Shown here one piece after another: positions 36,501 through 46,298 of a stretch of 64,000 bases of DNA (positions within the stretch are counted from its first letter, which is position 1; the number at the start of each line of letters is the position of its first letter). The notes beneath the pieces were generated by a model that saw only the letters and a program-made list of their open reading frames with translations, was not told the DNA's origin and made no database searches. The stretch is taken from positions 5,883,424 through 5,947,423 of the forward strand of contig OY987231.1 of the NCBI GenBank assembly GCA_963920705.1, given 5' to 3'. Both the position numbers and the translations under genes were made by a program. The DNA is from Odiellus spinosus (taxonomy: Eukaryota > Arthropoda > Arachnida > Opiliones > Phalangiidae).

Positions 36501-39500
36501 ATTTTTTTTATCGATTCATTATCGTTTAAATAGGCCTAATTCGCCCGTAAAAAATTACAAACAAATAGTAAACTAGAAATAAATTTATAACTTACCCGCA
36601 AATTAGGCTTAGCTGGATTCATGGAGATCCTGAATTTCTTCGCGTATAAGGGTGACCAACGAACAATCGAATGTTATTTTAAGTCTCATGGAGATCTCGC
36701 CTTATCGACGGGCCTTTGCTTCTTGGTTGCTGACTCCTATACGCGAAGAATTCAGGATCTCCATGAAATCAGCTAAGCCTATTTTCAGGGAAAGTTTTAA
36801 ATTTATTTATAGTTTATAATTTGTTTGTATTTTTTTATATTTTTGGTGGATTTGGTCTATTTAAACGAAAGGAATCGATAAAAAAGTCACTTGTTGTTAA
36901 GTTGCATTCTCCCTTTAAGCCTTAAAGTTTCGTACTGGCAAAACTACTAAGAAACTTTCAATTTACTTATGGTATTATATAATTTATGATCGTAGCAATA
37001 GAAATTCTGAATAAAAATAACATTTTTAATATAAATTGAAACTATACCCTTATCTACGTTATTTCCCGGTTTACCAACAGGTTTTCTAAGTAGCGGTGAC
37101 GAAACGATAATGGGCAACTTTGGATTATTAGACCAGAATATGGCCTTACAATGGGTCAGAGAGAATATCGTGAATTTTGGTGGCAATCCCAATCTTGTGA
37201 CTATATTCGGACAAGGAGCCGGAGCGGCCAGCGTCACCATTCACATGATCTCACCACTGAGTCAAGGTAAATATATTCACGCGATGGGATGAATAAAGGC
37301 CGTCTTAGTTACTTTAAAAAGGGCATGTCTAGTTTAAAAAAAAAAATGAAATGAAGATTTTAGTTAATGAGAGACTAAATGAGACCAATTATGTCAAAAT
37401 CAGGGCCGGAAAAAATTATACGCGTATCCTGAAATTAATTTGACAAAACTTAATTACGTCATCGCTCAGGGGAAGGCTTAAATTCAGCGCTCCCCCAACA
37501 GTGTTCGGTGCGTCTCCCAATTGCCTCGTTCCCGGAGGCCAATGATGCCTTGCCCCCCCTCCCTTTTAATTCATCAAAATCTTCCAACAAATAAGATACT
37601 TTTAAGTTATAAACTTGAAAAATTCACCAAAACTGCGTCTTCTACAAAATACGGGAATTGACACGCATTAAGATATCGAAAGGACGTTTTCTTGCTCTAA
37701 TCGCTTTTGTTTTAAACGCTGAACTTGAGTGTCAAACATACTGTTCTAATATAATTCAATCGATTTTGATACAATTTGAATCGTGCTATATACACTCGAT
37801 GAAAATGTTTTAGGTTTATTCAGCCGAGCAATCGCTCAAAGCGGTTCGGTTCTTTGCGATTGGGCCATCGAAAGAAATCCCTCGCAGTACGCTATGGATC
37901 TCAGCGCCAAGATCGGCTGTCCGACTGGTGACTCCTCGAGAATGATCCAATGCCTCAAGAAAGCCGACGTCAATGATATCCTGCGGGCTCAACACGACTT
38001 AAAGGTTCGTTTCAAATTGGTGATCCTCCTACTAGATTCTACACGATTTCCCCTTCGTACGATTAAAACAGTTTTTATTTGTTTTCATTTACTTATCTTA
38101 GATGTTTGGACCGTTTCCATCGAGAACCGCTCCCGTAATCGATCGTTACGGTCAAAATCGATTTCTACCGGAAGAACCCTTATACTTGTTGGAACGCGAA
38201 AGTATACGTCGAGTACCATTTATTGCCGGGGTTAACGAGGACGAAGGAGCTTTTCTATATCCAGGTATTTTTACGAATCGACTTGACCTTTTCAAAAATG
38301 ATTTTTAGTCTCTTAGTGCAAACATTTGGGCTTCTATGATTTGGAAATTGTTATTCATTTCTATGCACGCTCCCTCGGAAATGAGTAATAACCAAGCCAT
38401 ATGTCTCGAAATTGCCCAGGGTTACGCCTCGAAATTGCCCAGGGTTACGCCTCGAAATTGCCCAGGGTTACGCCTCGAAATTGCCCAGGGTTACGCCTCG
38501 AAATTGCCCAGGGTTACGCCTCGAAATTGCCCAGGGTTACGCCTCGAAATTGCCCAGGGTTACGCCTCGAAATTGCCCAGGGTTACGCCTCGAAATTGCC
38601 CAGGGTTACCCCTCGAAATTGCCCAGGGTTACCCCTCAAAATTGCCCAGGGTTACCCCTCAAAATTGCCCAGGGTTACCCCTCAAAATTGCCCAGGGTTA
38701 CCCCTCAAAATTGCCCAGGGTTACGCGTCAAAATTGCCCAGGGTTACGCGTCGAAATTGCCCAGGGTTACGCCTCAAAATTTCATAAAAGATATGTCTTG
38801 AAGTTGCGTAGGAGATATGTCTTGAAGTTGCGTAGGAGATATGTCTTGAAGTTGCGTAGGAGATATGTCTTGATGTTTCCTAAAATTTACGTCTGAGAAG
38901 GTATCTTGAACTTTCTAAAAAAGATATTTCGCTTCTGCGATGTTTCTTTTTTTTTTTTTTTTTTTATTTAGGTTATGTTACGTATATCCACTACTACATT
39001 TAATTCTTGATGCAAAAACTTGAAATAGTGTAAAATTCGTAGTCCCAATTATGGCAATATTACGAAAAAATTCACATTTTTTTTACGTTAACCATTGTTA
39101 TACTTAAAACTAAACTAGGACATACAATTTTCTTCTATAAATTGTAGAAATTTCTAGTTTGTACCGTGAATCGGCCAGAACAACTCCGAATTTCTTGAAA
39201 GACGTTCTTTTACCGACGTACTTGAAAACCGCGGCTGAAATCCCTGGTAATAGCGATGCCGTATCTAGGGCCCTCATCTTCGAATACTTTTCCGGTGTTC
39301 AGGAGGGAAATTTAACGTCAATTATCACACCATTTGTAAACGTAAGTCCGCCCGCTAGTTTATAAATTTCTTGAACTTATTTGAAACGATAAAATCGAGG
39401 AACGTCCAAATTGTTTATTTCTCTATATTAGATGTCGAGCGATAATTTGTTCTTGTCGTGTACCGACGCCACTTTGAAAGCTTATTCCCGATTCAACGTC

Positions 39501-42221
39501 CCAACATACATGTACGTCTTTTCCCATCGGGGAACCAACACTCTAGTTGACTACGATATATCGGTACCGAGACCATCTATCGATTTGGGTAAGTAAACTC
39601 GTTGGATGCTTTTTTGCCCAACCTCGAAATCTTTTACATAAACGCGTCCCCTAGTAACGGAATAACGTCAACGTTATTTTGAAATTTACTTTTTTCATTG
39701 ATTTCTGGGCCAATTTTCGGTTATGATACGCGCATTTTGTGGCGGAGAAATTGGACTTTCCGCAGAATTCTATTAAGATAACGTGGGATTTTTCAAAAGA
39801 TTGTTATAACCTTATTTCCCGAAAAGGAAAATTCCTAAAATTCTGCTAATAATAAGTTTAATTTGGGAGTTGGGCTAATTAGCGTCGTATCTTCTCCGGA
39901 TCTTTTCCTAGAGTATCGAAACCATGTTTTTCGAATAGCTCGATATGGCGTCTATAAAACGAGCCCTGAAACCTTAATTCAAGTTAATAAAACTAAAGTT
40001 ACGATTTCTTAAAGAAAAAATTATCATAGTCTTTTATTTATTTTTGATTTCAATTACTTTATGCTTTTTTCCCGCATTTCACCAATTGTTCATGCGATAT
40101 AATCATAAAAACTCTCGATTTAGGCCTAGATAAACCCTTTCGTAACTTATCTCCGTAATAACTATAACTTTTCTCCCCATATAGGTGTATCTCACGGCGA
40201 CGAACTTAACTATGTGTTTCAATTGAATGTCCAAGGGTTAAGGCCACCTTCGTTGTTCGACAATTTCGTCAGTTCCCGAGTTTTGACGTTATGGACGGAT
40301 TTCGCTCGTTTTGGGTAAGTACTCGCGTGCTCGACTCTTAACAACGACCCGATTTAACAACACGGATTTAGGAAATATACCCATTAAGTTGAAAAAAACT
40401 AACTTTCCCCAATAATGTTCCGCATCGATGCCTTAATAGAATTACACTTTTGCGGCGCATTCACTCTTTATTTCTTTGTCTCGATGGTTCGAGGTTGTAA
40501 GTGATGGTCGTACGCATCAAATATAGATGTAGAATATACCTTGACATCGATACACCGGCGACTCCCGTCCACTTTATCGCGCAAAATACCGTAAAAAGGG
40601 AAAGTTTTCTTTTATCGATAATAATAAGACTGCCAAAATTAGAGATCGGGGTTTGGACAAGAAATTTCTGATTATTTTATCTTTATTCATAACTTAAAAT
40701 TTTTCGAGGAAAGTCTTATGATAAATCCAATGTAATCGCGAATAATTTTCCGATTATTTTTTCATGATTAACTGATAGTTGTGGATTATTTTGTCCAAAC
40801 CCAGATCTCTAGCCAAAATTGTGTAACCAGATTTCGCGTTTTTACATAGTTATTACAAATTCCGTATCTCATGTAAATATTAGGGAATTTGAATATTGAA
40901 AATTTATCAGGGAATTTGAATATTGAAAATTTATCGGGGAATTTGAATATTGACAAATTATCGGGGAAATTTGAATATTGAAAAATTATCAGGGAAATTT
41001 GAATATTGACAATTTATCAGAGAAATTTGAATATTGACAAATTTTTGGGGAATTTGGATATTGACAAATAATGTAGGTAATTTTAATCATTTGACACAAA
41101 TCAGGGAAATTGTGGATTTTTTGTACATGGGCATCAACTTAATTCATGATACTGGCAATGACACAAAGTAGGTGATATACCTCAATCCAAAGTATTTTCA
41201 CTGGTAAAACATGGAAATATGTGGGAAATCTGTTTTCCAAATGTTGTATGAGCTCTGGTGGACCTTGTTGTAGAGTTTAAGATTTTTCCTTTCTTTTCGC
41301 GTGAAAGATTCGCCGACTTTCAAAACGGTAAACCTGATTTAATAATTCATAATACCAGAAGTTCATCACTTTGTTCCATAACTCGCCGTAGCTTAATATT
41401 AAACGTACAAGCCCATCACTTAAAAGTCATCACCCCCGCCAGGCTCGAGTGATTTGGACTCTTCCTCGATATTCTGAGTCGAGAGAGAGGCACGGAACTT
41501 AGGCGGGCCACGCTTGGCTATATTATCTTAATCCCTCCCAACTCGGGATTTTCTCCAAAGAGTGGTGCTTCCTCTGTTCACTATTTACACCGTCTGCGGC
41601 CGCTAGAGTGTCTCGAATCCGAATCTGCTGGTTCATTTACCTGGACTTTTGCTGATAGTATTAAGCGACGGGGTGATTGTTTACTTTTATGGAATAAAGT
41701 GATAGACCTTTGATAATAGACATTAATCTTGTACTCATATAGTACCATTATCCCCTTTTGAATCGTGATATAACAAATAAGCCTTTGAAAAAAAGGCGGA
41801 TTTTATTTTAATTCCGCGCAATTCTTTACTTAATATTTCGGATCGTCTTCTATTCCGCAGCGAATCTCCCCAGTTTATCAACTCGGAGTATCCAAAATGG
41901 GAGCCATTCAACCCGGACACGCTTTCGTATTTGTCAATTGACACGGCTCTTCATAACGAGCGCGGTTACAGACAGCGATTCGTTGACTTTTGGCAGAAAC
42001 ACGTGCCTTCATTGATCAACGCCGATCCGTCACCCGCGTCTTTGGTCGATTCCAGAACGGTTCCCATCGTCTATAGGACGGTGTCGTGGGCGTTGGTGGC
42101 CGTCTGTCTAGGACTGCTCATCCTCATCATAGTTCTATTGGCTATTCTCTACAATCAAAAGAAAAGCCAGAGTTTCAGAGCGCGCGACGAGTCCGGTCTG
42201 TCCACGTCCACGCTATATTGA
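26402..42221 (+). CDS. Neuroligin-like, catalytically dead cholinesterase-fold membrane protein, ten exons
   Basis: Exons: 26402-26620, 35385-35525, 36083-36236, 37081-37266, 37814-38004, 38102-38264, 39148-39341, 39432-39588, 40185-40314 and 41861-42221. All splice borders are GT-AG with matching phases; the product is 631 residues. A signal peptide (about 1-27) is followed by an alpha/beta-hydrolase (carboxylesterase type B) ectodomain and one transmembrane helix at about 588-609. The cytoplasmic tail has only 22 residues and ends STSTLY. Oxyanion-type HGG and the DQNMALQWV block are present. The nucleophile elbow reads FGQGAGAAS: Gly217 replaces the catalytic Ser, while Glu345 (NEDEGAF) and His472 (SHGDEL) remain. 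This matches cholinesterase-like adhesion molecules (neuroligins, gliotactin, neurotactin), which bind partner receptors at cell contacts. The tail is far shorter than in classical neuroligins, so orthology is open. Intron 1 (8.8 kb) hosts a Ty3/gypsy element. Confidence 0.88.
26795..26905 (+). repeat. Two-copy tandem repeat, 51-bp unit
   Basis: Two direct copies of a 51-bp unit beginning 'ggccaggcccagtatattc' plus the start of a third, in intron 1. Since 51 is divisible by three, the frame crossing it shows a 17-residue peptide repeat; it is not supported as coding. Confidence 0.75.
27471..28524. mobile_element. TTAA-flanked element, longer subfamily
   Basis: Starts AGGGAGAATGAAAGGCC and ends with the inverse, flanked by TTAA at 27467-27470 and 28525-28528. 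It shares only the first ten bases with the 440-bp TTAA family, followed by its own subterminal repeat ('aacctatttttaattgttaaa' and inverse). At 1054 bp it has no transposase frame. It contains the palindrome at 27593-27810. Confidence 0.75.
27593..27810. mobile_element. Palindromic insert inside the TTAA element
   Basis: The ends GATGCTAAGCCTTGG and CCAAGGCTTAGCATC are inverted. A central inverted pair around 'cgagcgagtacgagtattt' and 'aaatacgcgtactcgctcg' gives a strong predicted hairpin. Outside it, 'gttccga' and 'tcggaac' are also inverted. Confidence 0.65.
28870..29000. mobile_element. Palindromic MITE TACCCTCTTCAGACGAG, copy 2
   Basis: A 131-bp near-perfect palindrome related to 22244-22397. 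The 5' LTR of the gypsy element begins two bases after its right end, and the GGTAT target duplication includes its terminal bases. Confidence 0.75.
29002..29228 (+). repeat. Gypsy 5' LTR
   Basis: 227 bp, starts TGTACTATCC and ends AATACGAAA, so it lacks the canonical CA terminus. Contains a TATA-like 'ggtatatagaaa'. No difference from the 3' LTR was noticed on reading. Confidence 0.92.
29299..33501 (+). CDS. Gypsy Gag-Pol polyprotein
   Basis: A single uninterrupted 1400-residue frame. It contains a Gag region (about 1-250), CCHC-like zinc knuckles (about 255-295; CFNCGG and CTWCGRQGHFEAFC), and an aspartic protease (LIDTGAS at about 370). The reverse transcriptase follows (RLDLNKGYHQ at about 590; catalytic TSDDIL at about 653), then RNase H (VDASPVGLGA at about 800; TDHNP at about 869). 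The integrase has an HHCC finger (about 1022-1056) and a D,D35E core (about Asp1087, Asp1141, Glu1177). A proline-rich tail follows; no chromodomain is seen. Gag and Pol are fused in one frame, with no frameshift. The TSDD form in place of the usual Tyr/Phe-x-Asp-Asp resembles that of Mag/K02A2.6-type elements, so that lineage is inferred. The ORF has no internal stops and could be active. Confidence 0.93.
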   Translation: MALPHPQFAPFSVQENRDNIASRWEKWLRRFNTFLSAFGIIDPARKKSMLLYYAGEEVQDIFDTLHIAAPPPAQAPPPDEYDLAVQALNTHFLPRRHTTYEVFRFREARQLQSEPIDDFQTRLRALSRTCDFPDADTEILRHIIQNCTSKSLRRQALRDPTITLDELLTMARSYEQADIHAATMEKGLSQISPNISALNPSSTRTTPDSSQQHVVRNQPRFQQAQGRFRKAFDSQSSPQREHFFQQTTTSADSLFCFNCGGPFPHPQGRLTCPARNTTCTWCGRQGHFEAFCRTKRFETHGNSYQTTTAAITATECHLPIHQALDDMAVEAPLQEAHLATLTSCQIIPVLEEKTTLTQTFQLGEINMEALIDTGASVNILNYHTFLRLIPTPRLNKSTLQIYPFASKDSLPLLGHFSSSLIFKNRPVTANFHVLHPSKTASNIIGAPTLQQLDLLPKISTISTPALSECKTILDEFNHLFQGIGKLKNFKAHFHINPSIPPTAIHHQRIPFHLRDTVKKELDTLLKSDIIEPATGPTTWLNPLVIVPKPNSNSIRLCVDMRLPNKAIIRERHTPPKIEDIIYEMNGMTIFTRLDLNKGYHQLELDTESRNITTFSTHIGLFRYKRLIFGANSAAEIFQKAIENTIKGVRNAINTSDDILIGGKGIKDHNIKLRQILQKLSDAGLTLNEEKCDFSKTELRFFGHIFGSDGVKPDPQKIEALKALPAPRNVSELRSFLGLANYCARFLPNFATLTEPLRSLLKKESEWIWTAAQQTALDDIKTKLGTCTSLQFFDPLKPTLVLVDASPVGLGAILTQHDNDGHESIVAFASRSLTDTEQRYPQIEREALAIVFGCEHFSLYLYGSVFQVLTDHNPLVSIFNNPRTLTSPRIQRWLLRLQHYKFVVAYQVGKHNPADYLSRHPIISFPHNDELSILASITFPTFGAIDLTKVQKETSSDSVLTKIKEALLDQRIWDTFKPNDDSLKAWNAYKNIRQELSEENGLLLRGDRIILPTSLIDQAIKIAHEGHPGLVRTKQALRDKLWFPNLNQKVHSQIETCIACQATTPHMQHQPVSMTPLPAYPWHSIAIDYFGPTPDGNHLMVIVDEYSRYPITINVSSTSSMPSIRALRNIFSMFGIPRRIKTDNGPPFNGHDFQQFSQELGFTHHKVTPRWPQANGLIERQMPVLAKIIRTALIERTNWQDILPNYLMNFRATTHPTTGKPPATLLFNRAINTKLPGQIQPFPLLDATARASDEQKKLKMKITSDRAHHATPHSIKLDDWVLPKLIQRTKFDPYYDITPWKVVSIKGSSITIENSGKKLIRNCSLLKPFKSNGPNSSNQPLNDIYHNSFNKTVRTNLPQRPPEQPPDPPQRPPNSPSPARQHTRITLRPRNNIRRPDRYKS
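33606..33832 (+). repeat. Gypsy 3' LTR
   Basis: 227 bp, reading the same as the 5' LTR throughout and followed by the GGTAT duplication. Preceded directly by the polypurine tract. Confidence 0.92.
34699..34726. repeat. Poly-T tract
   Basis: Homopolymer of about 28 T in intron 1 of the neuroligin-like gene. A G-run lies at about 34240. Confidence 0.8.
35009..35186. mobile_element. Short TIR MITE, GTTCACACTAG type
   Basis: The left end 'gtcgtgttcacactagaga' is inverse to the right end 'ctagtgtgaacgtaac'; 178 bp, with inner inverted blocks 'gaaaccgtttt' and 'gaaaatggtttc'. Non-coding; one of several in the window (58953, 59753). Confidence 0.65.
36474..36914. mobile_element. TTAA-flanked palindromic MITE, copy 6
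   Basis: Starts AGGGAGAATGCAACC, ends with the inverse, flanked by TTAA at 36470-36473 and 36915-36918. Lies in intron 3 of the neuroligin-like gene and includes the 'ggagatcctgaatttcttcg' inverted inner block. Confidence 0.8.
38395..38886 (+). repeat. Minisatellite, 23-bp unit with a related 24-bp sub-array
   Basis: About 16 copies of a 23-bp unit ('cgcctcgaaattgcccaggg' plus 'tta') run from about 38401 to 38772, followed by about four copies of a 24-bp unit ('tgtcttgaagttgcgtagga' plus 'gata'). The two units align base by base with a few changes, so the second looks like a diverged branch of the first. The array lies in intron 6 of the neuroligin-like gene. Because 23 is not a multiple of three and the unit lacks stops, all three forward frames stay open; these frames are not genes. 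Confidence 0.85.
40875..41080 (+). repeat. Minisatellite, unit about 27-28 bp
   Basis: About seven imperfect copies of 'gggaatttgaatattgacaa' plus 'attatc', in the last intron of the neuroligin-like gene. It resembles the 'cagggaatttg' theme of the dispersed repeats at 11, 23 and 25 kb and may derive from them. Confidence 0.75.
41400..41705 (-). mobile_element. GCGGCCGC-core element, copy 3
   Basis: Inverse-oriented relative of 5130-5500: read on the minus strand it starts TATCACTTTATTCCATAA and continues through 'gacactctagcggccgcag' and 'gaggaagagtccaaatcac'. It lies in the last intron of the neuroligin-like gene. The distal terminal repeat appears missing. Confidence 0.65.
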
Positions 42222-42499
42222 CAATCCAAGTTATAGGGTAGCTACAGGCGAGTATTTCCGAAACGTCACGTCGTTTGCGTCGACTTACATTTACGTGGAC
42301 CGCGAAACTCTTGATGTTAATGTGAGGCTGTCACCGCAAATTCTCGCCGGATCCGAATGAAATTTGATTAATTATAGACATTTATGGAAGGATGGTTAAT
42401 TGAGGATTTAACCCGAGGGGTCGGACATATACAACACTTTGTGTGGGATTTTAAAATCACGGATTGATTTTGCATTTCGATATTTATTTCTGGAATGGT

Positions 42500-43175
42500 T
42501 TCACAATTTTTGGGAGTGATTTCCAATCTCTGTAGTGATTTCGTTATTTTTGGAGTGATTTCGTTATTTTTGGAGTGATTTCGTTATTTTTGGAGTGATT
42601 TCGTTATTTTTGGAGTGATTTCTCTATTTCTGAAAAGATTTTCCTCGTTTGGGAGCAATTATTTCACTAGTTTGGGATCACTGATTTCGCTGGTTTTGGA
42701 GCACTGATTTCTTTAGTTTGGGAGCAGTGATTTCGCTAGTTTGGTAGCAGTGATTTCGCTAGTTTTGAGCACTGATTTCGCTGGTTTGGGCCGAAGCACT
42801 GATTTCACTAGTTTGGGAGCACTGATTTCGCTAGTTTGGGAGCACTGATTTCGCTAGTTTGGGAGCACTGATTTCGCTAGTTTGGTAGCACTGATTTCGC
42901 TAGTTTGGGAGCACTGATTTCGCTAGTTTGGTAGCACTGATTTCGCTAGTTTTGTAGCACTGATTTCGCTGGTTTGGGCCGGAGCACTGATTTCACTAGT
43001 TTGGAAGCACTGATTTCGTTATTTTGTGAGCACTGATTTCGTTATTTTGGGAGCACTGATTTCGTTATTTTGGGAGCACTGATTTCGTTATTTTGGGAGC
43101 ACTGATTTCGTTATTTTGGGAGCACTGATTTCGTTATTTTGGGAGCACTAATTTCACTATTTTGGGAGCACGATA
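42500..43175 (+). repeat. Two-phase minisatellite (21-bp then about 23-bp units)
   Basis: About five copies of 'tggagtgatttcgttatttt' (21 bp) are followed by more than twenty copies of a related unit, 'gggagcactgatttcgctag' plus 'ttt'. The late copies switch to 'gttatttt'. It begins about 280 bp after the stop codon of the neuroligin-like gene and may overlap its 3' UTR. Confidence 0.85.
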
Positions 43176-43552
43176 TTTCTTTAGAACGCATCAACGCAGC
43201 TGTGTAAAATTTTGAATACGGGTTATTAATAGAATGAAAGAACTAAAAATATTATTGGCTTTCGGAGAAAAGGTGACAGCCTCACTTTAAACTTAAATTT
43301 TTTAAAAATGATTTCATCAAAATTATGATACTTTTATAAAATCCCCGAAGTAAAGGTTTGTGTTTATAGGAAAACTAAAACTTAGGCGTGTCGCGTACTC
43401 GTTTTGGAAATATTAAAAACTCTGCTTAGAGGACCGGGTCCTCATAAAATGTCATACGCGCCCAATACAATTATTCACTAGCAACTTTGAAACCCCTTTC
43501 AAACCGTTTTGAATGTTTAAATCGACTTTTCAACGAAATAATTTCTTTTTTT

Positions 43553-44150
43553 GACCAGAGATCTCTACATTTGACCCCTCCATTTTTGACCTCTAAATTC
43601 TCTATTGTTGACCCCGAAATTCTCCATTTTTGACCCCGAAATTCTCCATTTTTGACCCCGAAATTCTCCATTTTGACCCCGAAATTCTCCATTTTTGACC
43701 CCGAAATTCTCCATTTTTGACCCCGAAATTCTCCATTTTTGATCCCGAAATTATCCATTTTTGACCCCGAAATTATCCATTTTTGACCCCGAAATTATCC
43801 ATTTTTGACCCCGAAATTATCCATTTTTGACCCCGAAATTATCCATTTTTGACCCCGAAATTATCCATTTTTGACCCCGAAATTCTCGTTTTTTGACCCA
43901 GAAAGTTTACATTTTGACCCCTAAATTTTACCATTTTTGACCCCCAAATTTTACCATTTTTGACCCCTACATTTTACCATTTTTGACCCCTAAATTTTAC
44001 CATTTTTGACCCCTAAATTTTAACATTTTTGACCTCTAAATTTTCCATTTTTGACCTCTAAATTTTCCATTTTTGACTTCTAAATTGAAAATTCTCCCTT
44101 TTGACCCCTTGATTTTCCATTGTGACCCCTAAATTTTCCATTTTGACCAT
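43553..44150 (+). repeat. Minisatellite, 22-bp unit
   Basis: About 26 copies of 'tttttgaccccgaaattctc' plus 'ca', with clear sub-blocks of variants (attctcc, attatcc, then ccctaaattttacc). The minus-strand frame 43471-43758 is a translation of this array. Confidence 0.85.
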
Positions 44151-45294
44151 CCAAAACGGTTAAAAACGGTTTCAAAGCCTGTAGTGTGAACGCGGATAAA
44201 GTTCAGAAGAAGAAGAAGAACAATGAACCGATTGGTTAAAACTTAAGTAAAAAATCATGTACATCTCTCACCATTAACGTCGAAAAATATATATATATAT
44301 ATATATTTTGGGAATATTCACGTCATTTCCAACTGAAAAACTGTTTTAACTCGGCGTTATTTGCCCAGTCTCGATGAGGCCATTTTTTTACACGAATCAA
44401 AATGAAATGGAACAGTGCTGAATAGTGAACGGAATAGGCCTAATTATGGCTAAACATCTCGATAAACGTTCCACCATGGCACCACGTGAGGTACGCTTTT
44501 CTTGACGTGTAAAAACGATAAACGGGAAGGTCTCGAAGGTTCTTCGCAGCGTGTTCTTTGCCACAAAGGCAATGCAGGTATTAGACGAATACCGGAAACG
44601 GAACTTACCCAGTTTGACCCTCGATTAAAATTCCCCGAACCTTCTAGTTCTCTTTAAAATTCCGCGAGTGTTTCGTGTATGTTACGCGAAGAAATTCCAG
44701 ACCAATTTTAAATTCAATTTATATATACTATATTAAAATATATATAATATTATTTTCATATTGCAATGATTTGACGAAAAGTGTAATACCCCTCGCTCAT
44801 CTTGTTTTTACTTATATTCAGCGCCTACGAAATTAAGAGGTAAATACAGATGTATATAAAATGCGTTTTAGACTTGTTCAAATTGTTGAGTTTAGCGGAT
44901 CGTCACTGTAGTAAAAGGCAAGTGACGTAGGCAGTGACGTCTAAGAAACAACTGGATGAAGAAATAAATTCTGGCAGGATATGAGTGCCAAGCGTCCGCT
45001 TTGTGGTGAAACGGGTTACCTCATCGTGATGTCATTTTAGGGTCCTTTGTACGGTCAAACGCTGTTTGTTTGGATAGATGAGAATTTGTTTCCTCAAACT
45101 AAGCGGAAATCACGTCCTTTGATATGTCATTTCTTGGGGTTCGTAGGGTACGCGCTTGGAAAAAAACGTGATACCTTCCAATTGGTAAATATATAAAACT
45201 AACAAAAACCAGTGAAAAATCACGGGAGTTTTCGAGAATTTTTCAGAATTTCCTAGATTTTTCTAGACTTTTCTCGAATTTTCCAGAACTTTCA

Positions 45295-45390
45295 AGCACT
45301 TTCCAGACTTTTATAGACCTCTCGAGACCTTTATAGACCTCTCGAGACTTTTATAGACCTCTCGAGACTTTTATAGACCTCTCGAGACTT
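45295..45390 (+). repeat. Minisatellite, 20-bp unit
   Basis: About five copies of 'cttttatagacctctcgaga', preceded by a looser series of 'ttttctagacttttc' variants from about 45230. Confidence 0.75.
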
Positions 45391-45794
45391 TTTTGGAACC
45401 TTCTAGAACATTCTGGGAAAAGTTACCTACTTACGCACGTACGGACATTGTAAATTAATAGTGTTTGATTGTTGGCATCTCTTCTTTCTTAGACGTAACG
45501 ATCTACGTAACTCTCCTTTTACTTAAGTGATGATTTCCCTAAATTAACAAGTTGAAATAGCCATAAAAAACGCGATTTATATAATTACCTATTTTACGAA
45601 TGTTCGTTCATTAGAAAACGAACTAATACCTCCTCTTAACCATCATTACCTAACTAGGGCGGGGTATAGAATATTTCTTGTTTACAGCGTTGCCGTTGCC
45701 GCCGTGTTTGGAAAGATGAAAAACAACGAATTTGGCAAACATGGAAAAGAACTTGGAAGGTGTAAATACTACATATGAGCTTGATGATCTTGTT

Positions 45795-46298
45795 ATTAGT
45801 TGAAAAACCTTGTTGTCATGCAACAAGAAGGAACAGGTTATTCATAACGTAAGTACTACTTTCACAGTTGTAATTACAACTTTGAATGGACAGATATGAT
45901 TATCATTCCGAGAACACCCATCACAACTTTCAATGGGCATATATTATCATTTTAAATGGGAGTGCCATTGATTCAAACCTTTCACGAATAACTCTGCGAA
46001 AATTTCTACTTGGTCTATTATGCTGTACCCAAGACTTCCCAATCGCTTAGTTTTGGAAATGGTGGTGCTTGTTACATTCTCTAACACAAATTTTTGCAGA
46101 GTTATTCGTGAAAGGTTTGAATCAATGGCACTCCCATTTAAAATGATAATATATGCCCATTGAAAGTTGTGATGGGTGTTCTCGGAATGATAATCATATC
46201 TGTCCGTTCAAAGTTGTAATTACAACTGTGAAAGTAGTACTTACGTTATGAATAACCTGTTCCTTCTTGTTGCATGACAACAAGGTTTTTCAACTAAT
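45795..46298. repeat. Large near-perfect palindrome
   Basis: Arms of about 210 bp, starting ATTAGTTGAAAAACC and ending with the inverse GGTTTTTCAACTAAT, are nearly identical in inverse orientation around a spacer of about 80 bp. No coding region or distinct target duplication was found. It is either a fold-back transposable element or a local inverted duplication. Confidence 0.85.

Noticed and set aside
38336..38896. Three overlapping repeat-protein ORFs of 128-186 aa
   Set aside because: All three forward frames are open because of a stop-free 23-bp tandem repeat within intron 6.
42500..43175. CRISPR-like array
   Set aside because: Direct repeats have no spacers; this is a simple minisatellite in an animal genome.
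43471..43758. Repeat protein on the minus strand
   Set aside because: Translation of the 22-bp minisatellite.
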